DNA of 64,000 nt. Origin: Acidovorax sp. 210-6. GTDB taxonomy: Bacteria; Pseudomonadota; Gammaproteobacteria; Burkholderiales; Burkholderiaceae_C. This document shows positions 15,963 through 25,112 of this stretch, in pieces; within the stretch, counting starts at the first letter, position 1, and every line of letters starts with the position of its first letter. The notes beneath the pieces are model-generated. The model made no database searches and was not told the origin of the DNA. It saw only the letters and a list, made by a program, of their open reading frames with translations. The stretch covers positions 1-64,000 of the forward strand of contig NZ_JAACJE010000003.1 of the NCBI RefSeq assembly GCF_010020825.1, given 5' to 3'. The translations under genes were made by a program, and so were the position numbers.

Positions 15963-18419
15963 ATGAGGGGAAATCTCAAATTTGCAGCAGCTTTGGACAA
16001 GGAGGTCGGTGTATCCGCATTCTTGCCCTACGCTGGACACATTACACAAAACATCATCGCCATGATCAATGGCGACATGATGTTCACAGTGCGGCTATCC
16101 GGCGCTGCTCATCAAAGCGCCGACATTGCGGATCTGAATGGCTGGCACAACCAATTAAACGGTTACATCCGAAACATCAGCTCCCCACATGTCGCGATAT
16201 GGAGCCACATAGTGCGCAGGGCCGTGTTCGAATACCCCGACGGCTCATATCCGAATGGATTTGTAAATTCCGTCAACGACAAATACCGAAGTCGAATCGA
16301 AGACACGACACTGATGGTCAACGAACTCTACATATCCGTAGTGTTCCGGCCCAATCCGGTAAGCATCACAAAAGTCGTCAATATGTTTTCGCGCCCCAGC
16401 AAAAAAGAGCTGATGGAGCGGCAGCATGAGGGCATAGAGATGATGGAAGACTTGATTGCAACAACGGTCACTGCGCTGGATCGCTATGACCCGACCTTGT
16501 TAGGTTGCTACGAGCACAAGGGCAATCACTTTTCAGAGACTTGCGAATTTCTCAATTACATCCTGAACGGAATGTGGCAGCGCTTCCCGCTGCCCCGCGC
16601 GGAATTGCGCGACACGCTTCCCACATCACGCCCATTCTTCGGCAAAGGCGGATTGATGAGTTTGCGTACACCGACAAATGACTACTTTTGTGCGGCCTTG
16701 GCTTTCCAAGAATACCCCTCTCAGACCACGACGGGTATGCTCGACGATTTGTTATCTGTTCCGTTTGAATTCACACTCGGACAGTCGTTCACATTCCTGT
16801 CAAAACCCGCCGCCCGTGGAAGGATGACGCGCCAACAGAAACGCTTAATCAATGCAGGCGACGTTGCGACAAGCCAGGTCGAAGCAATTAACGACGCTCT
16901 CGATGATCTAACAAGCAACGTGTTTGTAATGGGAACCCACTCCCTCGCGTTAATGATCAAAGCGCCCGACGAAAAAAGTCTCAATGGCTATGTGTCTCTC
17001 GCAGGATCAATCTTGAGTGACGCTGGCATCAAGTGGTCGCGCGAAGACCTGGGCATGGCTGCAGCATACTATTCGTTGATGCCTGGGAATTTCGATTACC
17101 GGGTTAGAGCCGGAGACATAACCAGCCGCAATTTCTGCGCCTTCTCCTGTTTACATAATTTCCCCATCGGAAGACTCAACGGTAATCAATGGGGGCCAGC
17201 AGTCACGATATTCAAAACAACCTCGGGTACTCCCTACTACTTCAGCTTTCACAAAAGCGAAGACGGCGCGGATGCCAAGAAGGCAGCGAAGCTAGACCCC
17301 AATCACAAGGAACTCGCCAATACGGTCGTTCTTGGCAAATCCGGCACCGGCAAAACTGTGATTGAGGGCTTTCTTCTCGCACAAGTGCAGAAATTCAATA
17401 AGCCGCCACAGAAGCGCCTTACTTCCATTGTGTTCGACAAAGACTTGGGCGCAGCCGTCGCGGTTCGCGCCATGGGCGGCAAATATTACCCGCTGAAAAA
17501 CGGTGTGCCAACAGGCTTTAATCCGTTCCAGCTCGATCCCACACCCAACAACATCACATTCCTCGAAAACTTGGTGCGCTACCTCGTCAAGCGAGAGGGA
17601 ATGCCGATTTCGCCGCGAGACGAGGCAGAAATCGCAAAGGCCATCGCAGGCGTCATGAACCCGCAAGTACCACGCAGCCAGCGCAGGCTTTCGGCAATCA
17701 TGCAATTTCTCAACCCCACAGAACAAAACGGCATACACATGCGACTAGCGCGCTGGTGCCACGGCATCGGCCCTTTAGGTTGGGCGCTTGATAACGTCGA
17801 GGACACCATGAATATCGATGAAAACCCAATCATCGGATTCGACGTTACCGAGTTCCTGGAGAACGCCGAAACACGAACCCCCATCATCATGTATTTGATG
17901 CACCGCATTCAATCACTTTTCGATGGACGTCGAGTCATCATCTTCATGGACGAATTCTGGAAGCTATTGGACGATCCAGAATTCGAGGATTTCGTTAAAA
18001 ACAAGCTGGTGACCATCCGTAAACAAGACGGGTTTTTGGTGTGCTTCACCCAAGCACCCAAGCAAGTTATCCGCTCTCCAATCGCCTTCGCGATCATTGA
18101 ACAAACGGCAACAAAGATTTTCCTGCCAAATCCAGAAGCAGACAGAGAAGACTACATAAAACATTTCAAGCTCTCGGAGAAAGAGTATGAGCTTATCCGC
18201 GATCTTCCCGAAAAGTCACGCCGCTTCCTAATCAAGCAAGGGGCCAATTCAGTAGTCGCGGAATTGGACTTGCGTGGGTTTGACGATGAACTTGCCGTAC
18301 TGTCCGGCAACACAGCCACATCAATTTTGGCAGAACAGTTGGTTTCACAATTGGGCGAAGACCCAGATATTTGGCTACCAGAATTTCATAAAATCCGTAA
18401 AGAAAGGACAACATCATGA
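15963..18419 (+). CDS. virB4: VirB4-like secretion ATPase
   Basis: 818 residues from the ATG at 15963, preceded by GAGGGAAAA; a longer in-frame start overlaps virB3. The N-terminal CagE/TrbE/VirB4 domain is followed by the P-loop GKSGTGKT, the Walker B region VIIFMDEFWKLLDD and the LVTIRKQDGFLVCFTQAPKQV segment. VirB4 energises pilus assembly and substrate transfer at the inner membrane. It overlaps virB5 by 4 bp (ATGA). Confidence 0.93.
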   Translation: MRGNLKFAAALDKEVGVSAFLPYAGHITQNIIAMINGDMMFTVRLSGAAHQSADIADLNGWHNQLNGYIRNISSPHVAIWSHIVRRAVFEYPDGSYPNGFVNSVNDKYRSRIEDTTLMVNELYISVVFRPNPVSITKVVNMFSRPSKKELMERQHEGIEMMEDLIATTVTALDRYDPTLLGCYEHKGNHFSETCEFLNYILNGMWQRFPLPRAELRDTLPTSRPFFGKGGLMSLRTPTNDYFCAALAFQEYPSQTTTGMLDDLLSVPFEFTLGQSFTFLSKPAARGRMTRQQKRLINAGDVATSQVEAINDALDDLTSNVFVMGTHSLALMIKAPDEKSLNGYVSLAGSILSDAGIKWSREDLGMAAAYYSLMPGNFDYRVRAGDITSRNFCAFSCLHNFPIGRLNGNQWGPAVTIFKTTSGTPYYFSFHKSEDGADAKKAAKLDPNHKELANTVVLGKSGTGKTVIEGFLLAQVQKFNKPPQKRLTSIVFDKDLGAAVAVRAMGGKYYPLKNGVPTGFNPFQLDPTPNNITFLENLVRYLVKREGMPISPRDEAEIAKAIAGVMNPQVPRSQRRLSAIMQFLNPTEQNGIHMRLARWCHGIGPLGWALDNVEDTMNIDENPIIGFDVTEFLENAETRTPIIMYLMHRIQSLFDGRRVIIFMDEFWKLLDDPEFEDFVKNKLVTIRKQDGFLVCFTQAPKQVIRSPIAFAIIEQTATKIFLPNPEADREDYIKHFKLSEKEYELIRDLPEKSRRFLIKQGANSVVAELDLRGFDDELAVLSGNTATSILAEQLVSQLGEDPDIWLPEFHKIRKERTTS

Positions 18420-19114
18420 GCAAAAAATCGACCGTTAAGAAAATCGCCACTGCAGTAATTACCTCGGCAGCCCTCTCTGTCTTCGTAACACCTGCCTTCG
18501 CATTCCTGGGACTCGGCGGCAGCGGGAACATCGCAAAGGAAACGACTCAAATTGCATCCTGGGCTGCGCAGTACGCGCAAATGATCCAAGAATATAACCA
18601 GCTCGTCGAGGAATATCGCAGCCTCAACGGCATTCGCGGAATGGCAAGCCTGGTCAACAATCCCCAGCTCCGGCGCTACCTCCCGGACGAATACAGAGAC
18701 ATTCTGAGCCGTGGCTACGGTGACTGGCAAGCGCTGCGCTCCGCTCTGGACAACCCCATTGGAAGTGATGGCCTTTACAAGCAGCGCCGGGATCAACTGT
18801 CCATCGACGAAGCGATGGCCCTGGAGAGCTACAAACAGGCAAGCCGACGTTTCGGCGACATTCAGATTTTGCTCGACAAGATCAACGATGCCTCAATCCC
18901 CGACGCCAAGGATATGCAAGACCTGCAAGCACGAATCCAGGCGGAGCAAGTGATGCTGCAGAACGAAACCACGAAGTTGGCAATGTTAAAAAATCTACAA
19001 GAAATCCAACAACGAAAAATATCAGAACAAGGACGGATTAATATTAAGCAAATGCGTGAAGCTCCCGGATCATTCGCAACCATGCCCAGCAAAGAAGAAC
19101 TTTTCGGTAACTAA
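18416..19114 (+). CDS. virB5: VirB5-like minor pilin
   Basis: 232 residues with a signal peptide (KKIATAVITSAALSVFVTPAFA) and the VirB5/TraC pattern AAQYAQMIQEYNQLVEEYRSLNGIRGM, then an alpha-helical bundle. VirB5 sits at the pilus tip and helps adhesion. The last 20 or so residues (MREAPGSFATMPSKEELFG) are repeated at the end of the next gene, with 55 of 56 bases identical. Confidence 0.9.
   Translation: MSKKSTVKKIATAVITSAALSVFVTPAFAFLGLGGSGNIAKETTQIASWAAQYAQMIQEYNQLVEEYRSLNGIRGMASLVNNPQLRRYLPDEYRDILSRGYGDWQALRSALDNPIGSDGLYKQRRDQLSIDEAMALESYKQASRRFGDIQILLDKINDASIPDAKDMQDLQARIQAEQVMLQNETTKLAMLKNLQEIQQRKISEQGRINIKQMREAPGSFATMPSKEELFGN
19052..19107 (+). repeat. Duplicated 3' tail, virB5 copy
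   Basis: 56 bp that match 19320-19375 with a single mismatch; both copies are in frame and encode the same residues. Confidence 0.9.
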
Positions 19115-19115
19115 T

Positions 19116-19385
19116 ATGTACAGCAAAATATTCCATATCATTACAGCATGTGTGATTTTTGCGGGCTGCACTCCAAATTCGCCGCCAGAAATTGACGTCA
19201 CCACATCGTCAATAAACGAACTCATTTCATACATCGACACAAATTGCCAAGGCGATTTTCGACAACACGTCCGATGCCAAAACGCAATCGAAGCCAAACG
19301 GAAAAAAACCATTAAAGCAATGCGTGAAGCTCCCGGATCATTCGCAACCATGCCCAGCAAAGAAGAACTCTTCGGGAAAGAATGA
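19116..19385 (+). CDS. Small lipoprotein, candidate entry-exclusion protein
   Basis: 89 residues from the ATG at 19116, 1 bp after the virB5 stop. The signal sequence ends in a lipobox (VIFAGC-TPNS). The mature part has two spaced cysteines (TNCQGDFRQHVRCQNAIEAKR), the size and layout of Eex exclusion lipoproteins, which sit between virB5 and virB6 in pKM101- and R388-like operons and block a second mating. Its last 19 residues copy the VirB5 tail, which is not a feature of Eex proteins known to me. Function is inferred from position and form. Confidence 0.7.
   Translation: MYSKIFHIITACVIFAGCTPNSPPEIDVTTSSINELISYIDTNCQGDFRQHVRCQNAIEAKRKKTIKAMREAPGSFATMPSKEELFGKE
19320..19375 (+). repeat. Duplicated 3' tail, lipoprotein copy
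   Basis: Second copy of the virB5 3' end (19052-19107), one mismatch in 56 bp. Confidence 0.9.
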
Positions 19386-19445
19386 ATGCCCAATCAAAAT
19401 ACATTATTCGTCAAAAAATGATGATCTCAAAAAAGGCGGAATAGA

Positions 19446-20504
19446 ATGGCCGACAAATTCTACACATCGCTGATGGATCAAGTTACAAGCCCACTACAAA
19501 ACTACATCAACTCGACAGCAGCCGCCATCATCGGAGCCATTGCTCCCGTAGCGACAACGTTGCTCATGATTTATACAATGTTCTGGGGCTGGTCAATGAT
19601 ACGCGGAGTCATTACAGAACCCGTCACCGACGGAATACACCGCATAGTTAAATTGACCGTCGTATGTGCAATTGCTCTATCGTTAGGTTATTACTCTCAA
19701 TTCCTCGTTGATTGGCTTTGGCAATCACCAGACAGAATGGCCGCGATAATAGCCGGGGGTCAAGTTAACGACAAAATCCACTTTCTTGATGTAATATTCG
19801 GAATGCTATGGCACTACAGCGACCTATGGAGAGAAGCCGCTGATAAGAATACGCACATGGGGATTCCAGACATATCGCTAACCATTATGTCTTGGGTAAT
19901 ATGCATTGCCGCAATTTTGCTTACAGGATACGCGGCATTTTTATTTGTCTTATCAAAAATTGCCCTGGCCGTAATGCTTGCGATTGGGCCAATGTTTGTT
20001 TTATCCACAATGTTCGAGAGCACAAAGCGTTTCTTTGATTCATGGATAGGGCAAGTATTAAGTTTCGGATTCGTAGTGATATTAACATCCGCAATATTAA
20101 AACTAACCGGCGCTTTCCTAGAAAACTCCCTGAAAACATCAGTCAACAACGCTCAAGCTGCTGGACCTGGTTTTTCCGATGCGGTCATGATAATAGCCAT
20201 TTGTGTGGTAATCATACTGCTTTTATTTCAGGTCAGCTCTATCGCGTCGGCTTTAGGCGGTGGAACGGCAGTCAATACCATGGGAGCAGTCGGCTGGGCC
20301 TTCAATAAAATTAAAGGAGCCTCGCAAGCAGGCTATCGCCTGGCATCAGGTCGCTTACTTTCCGATTGGCGCAGCAGACGCCGACAAGCGGCCACAAATG
20401 CTCGATGGGCTCAAAACAATCCATCCATGGCAGCTCGCGGGGCGCGAGCCGTCGCAAACCGATTCAAAAGCAACTCATCAAATACAGTCGGGAAAAACAA
20501 ATGA
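19446..20504 (+). CDS. virB6: VirB6-like polytopic channel protein
   Basis: 352 residues with at least five hydrophobic segments (for example TAAAIIGAIAPVATTLLMIY, IALAVMLAIGPMFVLSTMF and AVMIIAICVVIILLLFQVSS). The LFxxxxxF-type VirB6/TrbL core SKIALAVMLAIGPMFVLSTMFESTKRFFDSWIG-like region is present. The C-terminus is basic and hydrophilic (SRRRQAATNARWAQNN). VirB6 forms part of the inner-membrane path of the transferred strand. It overlaps the next gene by 4 bp. Confidence 0.9.
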   Translation: MADKFYTSLMDQVTSPLQNYINSTAAAIIGAIAPVATTLLMIYTMFWGWSMIRGVITEPVTDGIHRIVKLTVVCAIALSLGYYSQFLVDWLWQSPDRMAAIIAGGQVNDKIHFLDVIFGMLWHYSDLWREAADKNTHMGIPDISLTIMSWVICIAAILLTGYAAFLFVLSKIALAVMLAIGPMFVLSTMFESTKRFFDSWIGQVLSFGFVVILTSAILKLTGAFLENSLKTSVNNAQAAGPGFSDAVMIIAICVVIILLLFQVSSIASALGGGTAVNTMGAVGWAFNKIKGASQAGYRLASGRLLSDWRSRRRQAATNARWAQNNPSMAARGARAVANRFKSNSSNTVGKNK

Positions 20505-20902
20505 CGAAACTCGCTCTCATTTTTATGGGCTCCGCGTTGGCTTTAACAGGCTGTGCAGGTTCACCCAAACCGCCTCCAGCCGTAGTTGGTGAATACAGGC
20601 CAATTAACCAACCATACTTCAAACCACCATCGCCGCTAACACCAAAAATATTTGATTTCAAATTTCGCGGCGGCGCAGAAGACGCCTTCAGAGAACTCCA
20701 AGAAATACAACCACAATTAACAATTCTCCCATCGAGTGGCAAAAATGAAAGGCGAAAATTGGTTTCCTTAGATCTTCGACAGGTATCACTTGAAGCTGCT
20801 CTTTACGAGATTGGGAAACAAGGAAAGGGCGTCTTCGAGGTCATTTATAAAAATGACCCTGCCGCCAGCAAAGATTACGTATTCATAAAGTATCTAAAAT
20901 GA
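20501..20902 (+). CDS. virB7: VirB7-position lipoprotein with N0-like domain
   Basis: 133 residues from the ATG at 20501: signal peptide with lipobox ALTGC-AGSP, a Pro-rich stretch (PKPPPAVVGEYRPINQ), then a compact domain (EDAFRELQEIQPQLTILPSS, then VSLDLRQVSLEAALYEIGKQG) that looks like the N0/STN fold of secretins, DotD and the long VirB7 of Xanthomonas. Classical VirB7 is only about 50 residues, so this is a long form. It should anchor VirB9 in the outer membrane core complex. It overlaps virB6 and virB8 by 4 bp each. Confidence 0.75.
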   Translation: MTKLALIFMGSALALTGCAGSPKPPPAVVGEYRPINQPYFKPPSPLTPKIFDFKFRGGAEDAFRELQEIQPQLTILPSSGKNERRKLVSLDLRQVSLEAALYEIGKQGKGVFEVIYKNDPAASKDYVFIKYLK

Positions 20903-21963
20903 CAAAGCGCAAACCGGAATCCGACACCGAAAAGTACCTTTGCGAAGTCCGAAGCTGGGAAACAGATAGAGTACTTCTGGAACAAAAATCCAGGCAAATC
21001 GCCTGGCGCATCGCAGGTGTGAGCCTCTTTCTCACAGTGCTGTCTGTCGCCGCCGTCGCCATGTTGGTTCCGCTCAAAACGGTGGAACCATACGTCATTC
21101 GGGTCGATAACACGACCGGCATTGTTGATGTGGCGCGCGCCTTAAATGGTGGAGACACTACATACAACGAAGCTATCAATAAATATTTCGCACAAATATA
21201 TGTGCGATCGCGTGAAGGATATTACCGAGAATTATCCGATACCAACTATCGCACCGTTGGCCTTCTAAGCAATGGCACCGAACAACAACGCTACTACGAT
21301 TACTTCACACCAAAGAACGCTCAATCCCCTTTGCATGTCTACGGGAAGTATGCAAAGGTCAATATTACTGTCAAGAGCACGTCTTTCGTGAAATCGAATG
21401 TCGCGCTGGTTCGCTACGTCAAAGAAGTGGTGCGCGGGACAGACAGACCAGAGCTTTCGCATTGGGCATCAACCGTCACTTTCAAATACGTTGGCGCCCC
21501 TATGTCCGACACAGACAGAGCGATCAACCCGCTCGGTTTTCAAGTCACGGATTATCGTACTGATCCAGAATCATTAACGGCTGTCGAAAAGAGTACGTAT
21601 CAGGCACCACAGCCGCAAATGACGCAAGTGAGTCTTCCTGCCAGCGCCCCGGCAGAGCCACACGCAGGCACCATGGAAAGCACCGCCAGTCCAGGCGGCG
21701 GCATTGCGCCGCAGCAACAACCCCCGCAGCAAATCCCGGTAAATGCACCTGGCATTTCGCCCATGCCCGGCACAGCCTTGCCGGCAAATCCGCAAATCGC
21801 GCCTCCCGCCCCGGCAATCCAAGTCACAGCACCCCCTTCCGGCATCCCGGTGCAGCAGCCAGTGTTACCCCCACCTCAAATGCAGCCTATTCCACAGCAG
21901 GTTAACGGCCAGCCTGTGGCAACAAGCACTCCTATTAATAACCATCAACCCAGGGCAAACTAA
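20899..21963 (+). CDS. virB8: VirB8-like protein with Pro/Gln-rich tail
   Basis: 354 residues. A cytoplasmic start with SWETDRVLLEQKSRQIAWRI is followed by one membrane span (about 37-60: AGVSLFLTVLSVAAVAMLVPL) and the periplasmic VirB8 fold (EPYVIRVDNTTGIVDV through NPLGFQVTDYRTDPE). After about residue 232 there is a Pro/Gln/Ala-rich extension of some 120 residues not found in standard VirB8 (about 230 residues). VirB8 is an assembly factor of the inner membrane complex. Confidence 0.9.
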   Translation: MTKRKPESDTEKYLCEVRSWETDRVLLEQKSRQIAWRIAGVSLFLTVLSVAAVAMLVPLKTVEPYVIRVDNTTGIVDVARALNGGDTTYNEAINKYFAQIYVRSREGYYRELSDTNYRTVGLLSNGTEQQRYYDYFTPKNAQSPLHVYGKYAKVNITVKSTSFVKSNVALVRYVKEVVRGTDRPELSHWASTVTFKYVGAPMSDTDRAINPLGFQVTDYRTDPESLTAVEKSTYQAPQPQMTQVSLPASAPAEPHAGTMESTASPGGGIAPQQQPPQQIPVNAPGISPMPGTALPANPQIAPPAPAIQVTAPPSGIPVQQPVLPPPQMQPIPQQVNGQPVATSTPINNHQPRAN

Positions 21964-22808
21964 TGATGAAAAAAATGATAGTTGCCAGTGCGCTCAGTAT
22001 GCTTTGCTGCTATTCATTGGCCGAAACATTACCAGATGCAGGTGCGTCTGATGCTCGTGTGCGGGTCGTGACATATGACCCGAAGGGAGTTGTGCGGCTT
22101 AATACATTTTTTGGCGTATCAACACACGTCCAATTTAGTGAGGCAGAGCAGATTAAAGATGTGGCGGTAGGCGACGACCTGGCATGGAAAGTGGTTCCTC
22201 GCGGAAACAATCTATTCATTAAACCGACCGCAAAAGAAGGAGACACGAACATAACGGTTGTCACCAATAAGAGAACCTACCAATTTGTCGTTGTTGTCCT
22301 CAACGAGAAACAGCATAAAACAGCATGGGCTAATCGCGATCTGGTTTATTCACTATCCTTCCGCTATGTTGATGAAGAAACCGCAAATGCGAATGCCCGC
22401 GCAAAAGCCGAAGCGGAACGTCTGAAACGCGAAGACATCAAGAATCGACTGACAAAAGCACCTTCAAAGGCCGGTCATAATCTAGATTATTGGGTCGCGG
22501 GCCACACCGAAGTAACGCCCAACGGGGCATACGACGACGGGCGATTCACATATTTAATATTTAATAATAATTCTGAAATGCCGGCGGTGTACGAAACAGA
22601 CACCAATGGAAAAGAATCTCTTGTCAACACGAATGTGGTTAGCGGAAACACTATAGTCATACATCGACTTGCGGAAAAGTTCGTTCTGCGAAAGGGCCAT
22701 TTCGTCGCAAGCATTTTGAACAAGTCATACGACCGTGCTGGTGGAAACAACAACCTGACGGGAACTGTCGCCCCCGATGTGGAGCGCGTCATAAAGGAGG
22801 TGAACTGA
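21963..22808 (+). CDS. virB9: VirB9-like outer membrane core protein
   Basis: 281 residues with a signal peptide (MIVASALSMLCCYSLAET) and the VirB9/TrbG pattern: RVRVVTYDPKGVVRLNTFFGVSTHVQF, DLAWKVVPRGNNLFIKP, the linker, then YWVAGHTEVTPNGAYDDGRFTYL and the C-terminal VIHRLAEKFVLRKG. It joins VirB7 and VirB10 in the core complex. The start overlaps the virB8 stop and the stop overlaps the virB10 start. Confidence 0.92.
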   Translation: MMKKMIVASALSMLCCYSLAETLPDAGASDARVRVVTYDPKGVVRLNTFFGVSTHVQFSEAEQIKDVAVGDDLAWKVVPRGNNLFIKPTAKEGDTNITVVTNKRTYQFVVVVLNEKQHKTAWANRDLVYSLSFRYVDEETANANARAKAEAERLKREDIKNRLTKAPSKAGHNLDYWVAGHTEVTPNGAYDDGRFTYLIFNNNSEMPAVYETDTNGKESLVNTNVVSGNTIVIHRLAEKFVLRKGHFVASILNKSYDRAGGNNNLTGTVAPDVERVIKEVN

Positions 22809-24055
22809 TGAGCCGCGATCAAGATAATAAGGACGACGCCAATCCATCAAACATGGAAAATTCGGCACGAAACGATGGTTGGCGCGGACAGAATAAAGAC
22901 TTCAATGCCCAAGAAAATGATGGCGATTTTGATGCGAATGCCGACCTCCCATCGTTAACCCGTAGGCGAAACTCGAAACTCGTCACCACAGCAGGCTATG
23001 CATTTATGGGATTGCTCGCACTGGCGGCAGTCCTGGCAATGACTCGCACGCCCAGCGCACCGGCAGAGAAAACCGACGACGCAAAAATCAGCAATAGACT
23101 GCCGCCTTTGGTTGTGCCGCCCCCAAAACCACCCGCACCAGTGGCCCAAATCGCAACAGCCCCAGAGCCGGAAGACGAGGACGATGTGATGAAACGCAAA
23201 ATGGGCGGCAACCTGGTTGCGCAAGGAGGCGCGTCACCAAGCTCTACAGGGCGAACGGCGCCCAGCCGGGCGGACATGGAATTGGAACGGATGCAGCGGC
23301 TCACGGGGCCGGGCGCCGGTGGGGGCTTTGTAGCCCCCGACGGAAGCACCATAGATGGCGCACAAAGCGACGCCATTTCCATTTCCTCCAGCGGCGGGCC
23401 ATCCACGCTTGGCCAGCGCCTCAAACCCACAGTAACCGAAGCAGTGGCGGCGACAGTTCTCCCGCGCCGGGACTACCTGCTCGCAAAAGGGGCAACACTG
23501 GACTGCGCCCTGGAAACCGCCATCGACTCATCGGTGCCAGGCATGGCAACGTGCCGACTGACACGCGATGTCTATTCCGATAACGGGCGCGTATTACTGC
23601 TCGACCGAGGCACGCAGCTCGTAGGCGAGTACGCGGGTGCACTACAGCGCGGACAAGCCCGAATGTTCCTGTTGTGGACACGCGCAAAGACACCCGCTGG
23701 TGTAGCGGTGAACCTAAATTCTCCAGGAACCGATTCTCTCGGACGTAGCGGCATCAGCGGCTATGTCGATAACCATTTCTGGGAGCGCTTTGGCGCAGCA
23801 ATATTGACGAGCTTCATCAAAGACACGGTGAACACTGTCGTCAATAACAGGACGAAGAAAGACGGCGCTGGTGGGGATATCAACAACATCTACGGCGGAA
23901 CCGTCCAATCAGGGGAACAAGTAGTTAGCGCCATCTTGAAAGATCAAGCCAACATTCCACCAACAATGCACGTTAACCAAGGTGAGCACATTCAGATCCT
24001 TGTTGCGCGGGATCTGGATTTTTCGCAAGTCTACGGCTTGCGTGCCGTACAGTGA
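22808..24055 (+). CDS. virB10: VirB10-like core complex scaffold
   Basis: 415 residues: hydrophilic cytoplasmic N-terminus, one membrane span near residue 65 (AGYAFMGLLALAAVLAMT), a Pro-rich periplasmic stretch (PPLVVPPPKPPAPVA), then the TrbI/VirB10 domain (LLAKGATLDCALETAIDSSVPGMATCRLTRDVYSDNGRVLLLDRGT) and the closing EHIQILVARDLDFSQVY. VirB10 bridges both membranes and senses ATPase energy. Confidence 0.93.
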   Translation: MSRDQDNKDDANPSNMENSARNDGWRGQNKDFNAQENDGDFDANADLPSLTRRRNSKLVTTAGYAFMGLLALAAVLAMTRTPSAPAEKTDDAKISNRLPPLVVPPPKPPAPVAQIATAPEPEDEDDVMKRKMGGNLVAQGGASPSSTGRTAPSRADMELERMQRLTGPGAGGGFVAPDGSTIDGAQSDAISISSSGGPSTLGQRLKPTVTEAVAATVLPRRDYLLAKGATLDCALETAIDSSVPGMATCRLTRDVYSDNGRVLLLDRGTQLVGEYAGALQRGQARMFLLWTRAKTPAGVAVNLNSPGTDSLGRSGISGYVDNHFWERFGAAILTSFIKDTVNTVVNNRTKKDGAGGDINNIYGGTVQSGEQVVSAILKDQANIPPTMHVNQGEHIQILVARDLDFSQVYGLRAVQ

Positions 24056-24062
24056 TTTCGAA

Positions 24063-25112
24063 ATGAGTCACTCTATTATTGATAAATCGGCATCAACCCC
24101 TGCGCTCAGCGGCGAAAAGCTGATGCGCAGGGCGATGCTGGATACCTACCTAAAAACCATTCAGCAATATCTCAAGGGAGATATTACCGAAGTTGCTGTA
24201 AATCAGCCCGGCGAAGTATGGACAGAAGGGCCTGGCGGCTGGCAGTCCCACCCAGCGCCGGAGCTGACATTTCAAAGCTGCTTACACATAGCGCAATTGA
24301 TTGCCACATACAACGAAAAGGATATTTCAATCGACAGGCCGATACTCTCGGCAACGCTGCCTGACGGCGAACGAGTACAAGTCATTATCCCCCCCGCATG
24401 TCTCCCGAACACGGTATCGATCACAATCCGGAAACCCAGCATCACAGACAAAACACTCGACGAACTCGAAGCGGGCGGCACATTCTCCGATGTTCTCAGC
24501 ATCAATGACGGCATTCGCCAATTCGAAAAAGACCTGCTCAAACTTAAAAACGACGGGCATATCCGCAATTTCCTTCATCGTGCCGTATTAGAAAAAAGAA
24601 ATTTGCTAATCACTGGCAAAACCGGCTCCGGCAAAACAACCCTGACGCGTAGCCTCATTCACTCTATTCCGAAAGATGAGCGCCTCGTCACGATCGAAGA
24701 TGTGCATGAACTATTCATGGGCGATGTACCCAACAAAGTTCACTTGCTGTATGCACGGGAAGATGAAGGCGGCTCTAAAGTAACAGCGAAGCAGTCACTG
24801 GCCTCATGCCTACGCATGAAGCCTGACCGCATCTTGCTGGCCGAGTTGCGCGGCGACGAGGCATGGGAATTCGTCAAGTCCATCAACACCGGACACCCCG
24901 GCAGCATCAGCACGATGCACGCGAATGGCGCCTGGGAAACCTTTGAGCAATTGACAGCGTTCATCAAGGACTCCAGAACCGGCGCCCACCTCGAAACGCA
25001 AGACATAAAGCGTCGCCTATATACGACGATTGACGTGGTTGTCTACATGGATCGCTGGAAAGTCCGAGAAATATTTTATGACCCTGAATTTAAACGATCA
25101 CAAATGGCCTAA
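24063..25112 (+). CDS. virB11: VirB11-like traffic ATPase
   Basis: 349 residues from the ATG at 24063, 7 bp after the virB10 stop; an upstream in-frame start overlaps virB10. The P-loop GKTGSGKTT, the LVTIEDVHELFM Asp box, the Walker B MKPDRILLAELRGDEAW and the His box TGHPGSISTMHANG are all present. This hexameric ATPase switches VirB4 between pilus assembly and export. It overlaps virD4 by 35 bp. Confidence 0.94.
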   Translation: MSHSIIDKSASTPALSGEKLMRRAMLDTYLKTIQQYLKGDITEVAVNQPGEVWTEGPGGWQSHPAPELTFQSCLHIAQLIATYNEKDISIDRPILSATLPDGERVQVIIPPACLPNTVSITIRKPSITDKTLDELEAGGTFSDVLSINDGIRQFEKDLLKLKNDGHIRNFLHRAVLEKRNLLITGKTGSGKTTLTRSLIHSIPKDERLVTIEDVHELFMGDVPNKVHLLYAREDEGGSKVTAKQSLASCLRMKPDRILLAELRGDEAWEFVKSINTGHPGSISTMHANGAWETFEQLTAFIKDSRTGAHLETQDIKRRLYTTIDVVVYMDRWKVREIFYDPEFKRSQMA

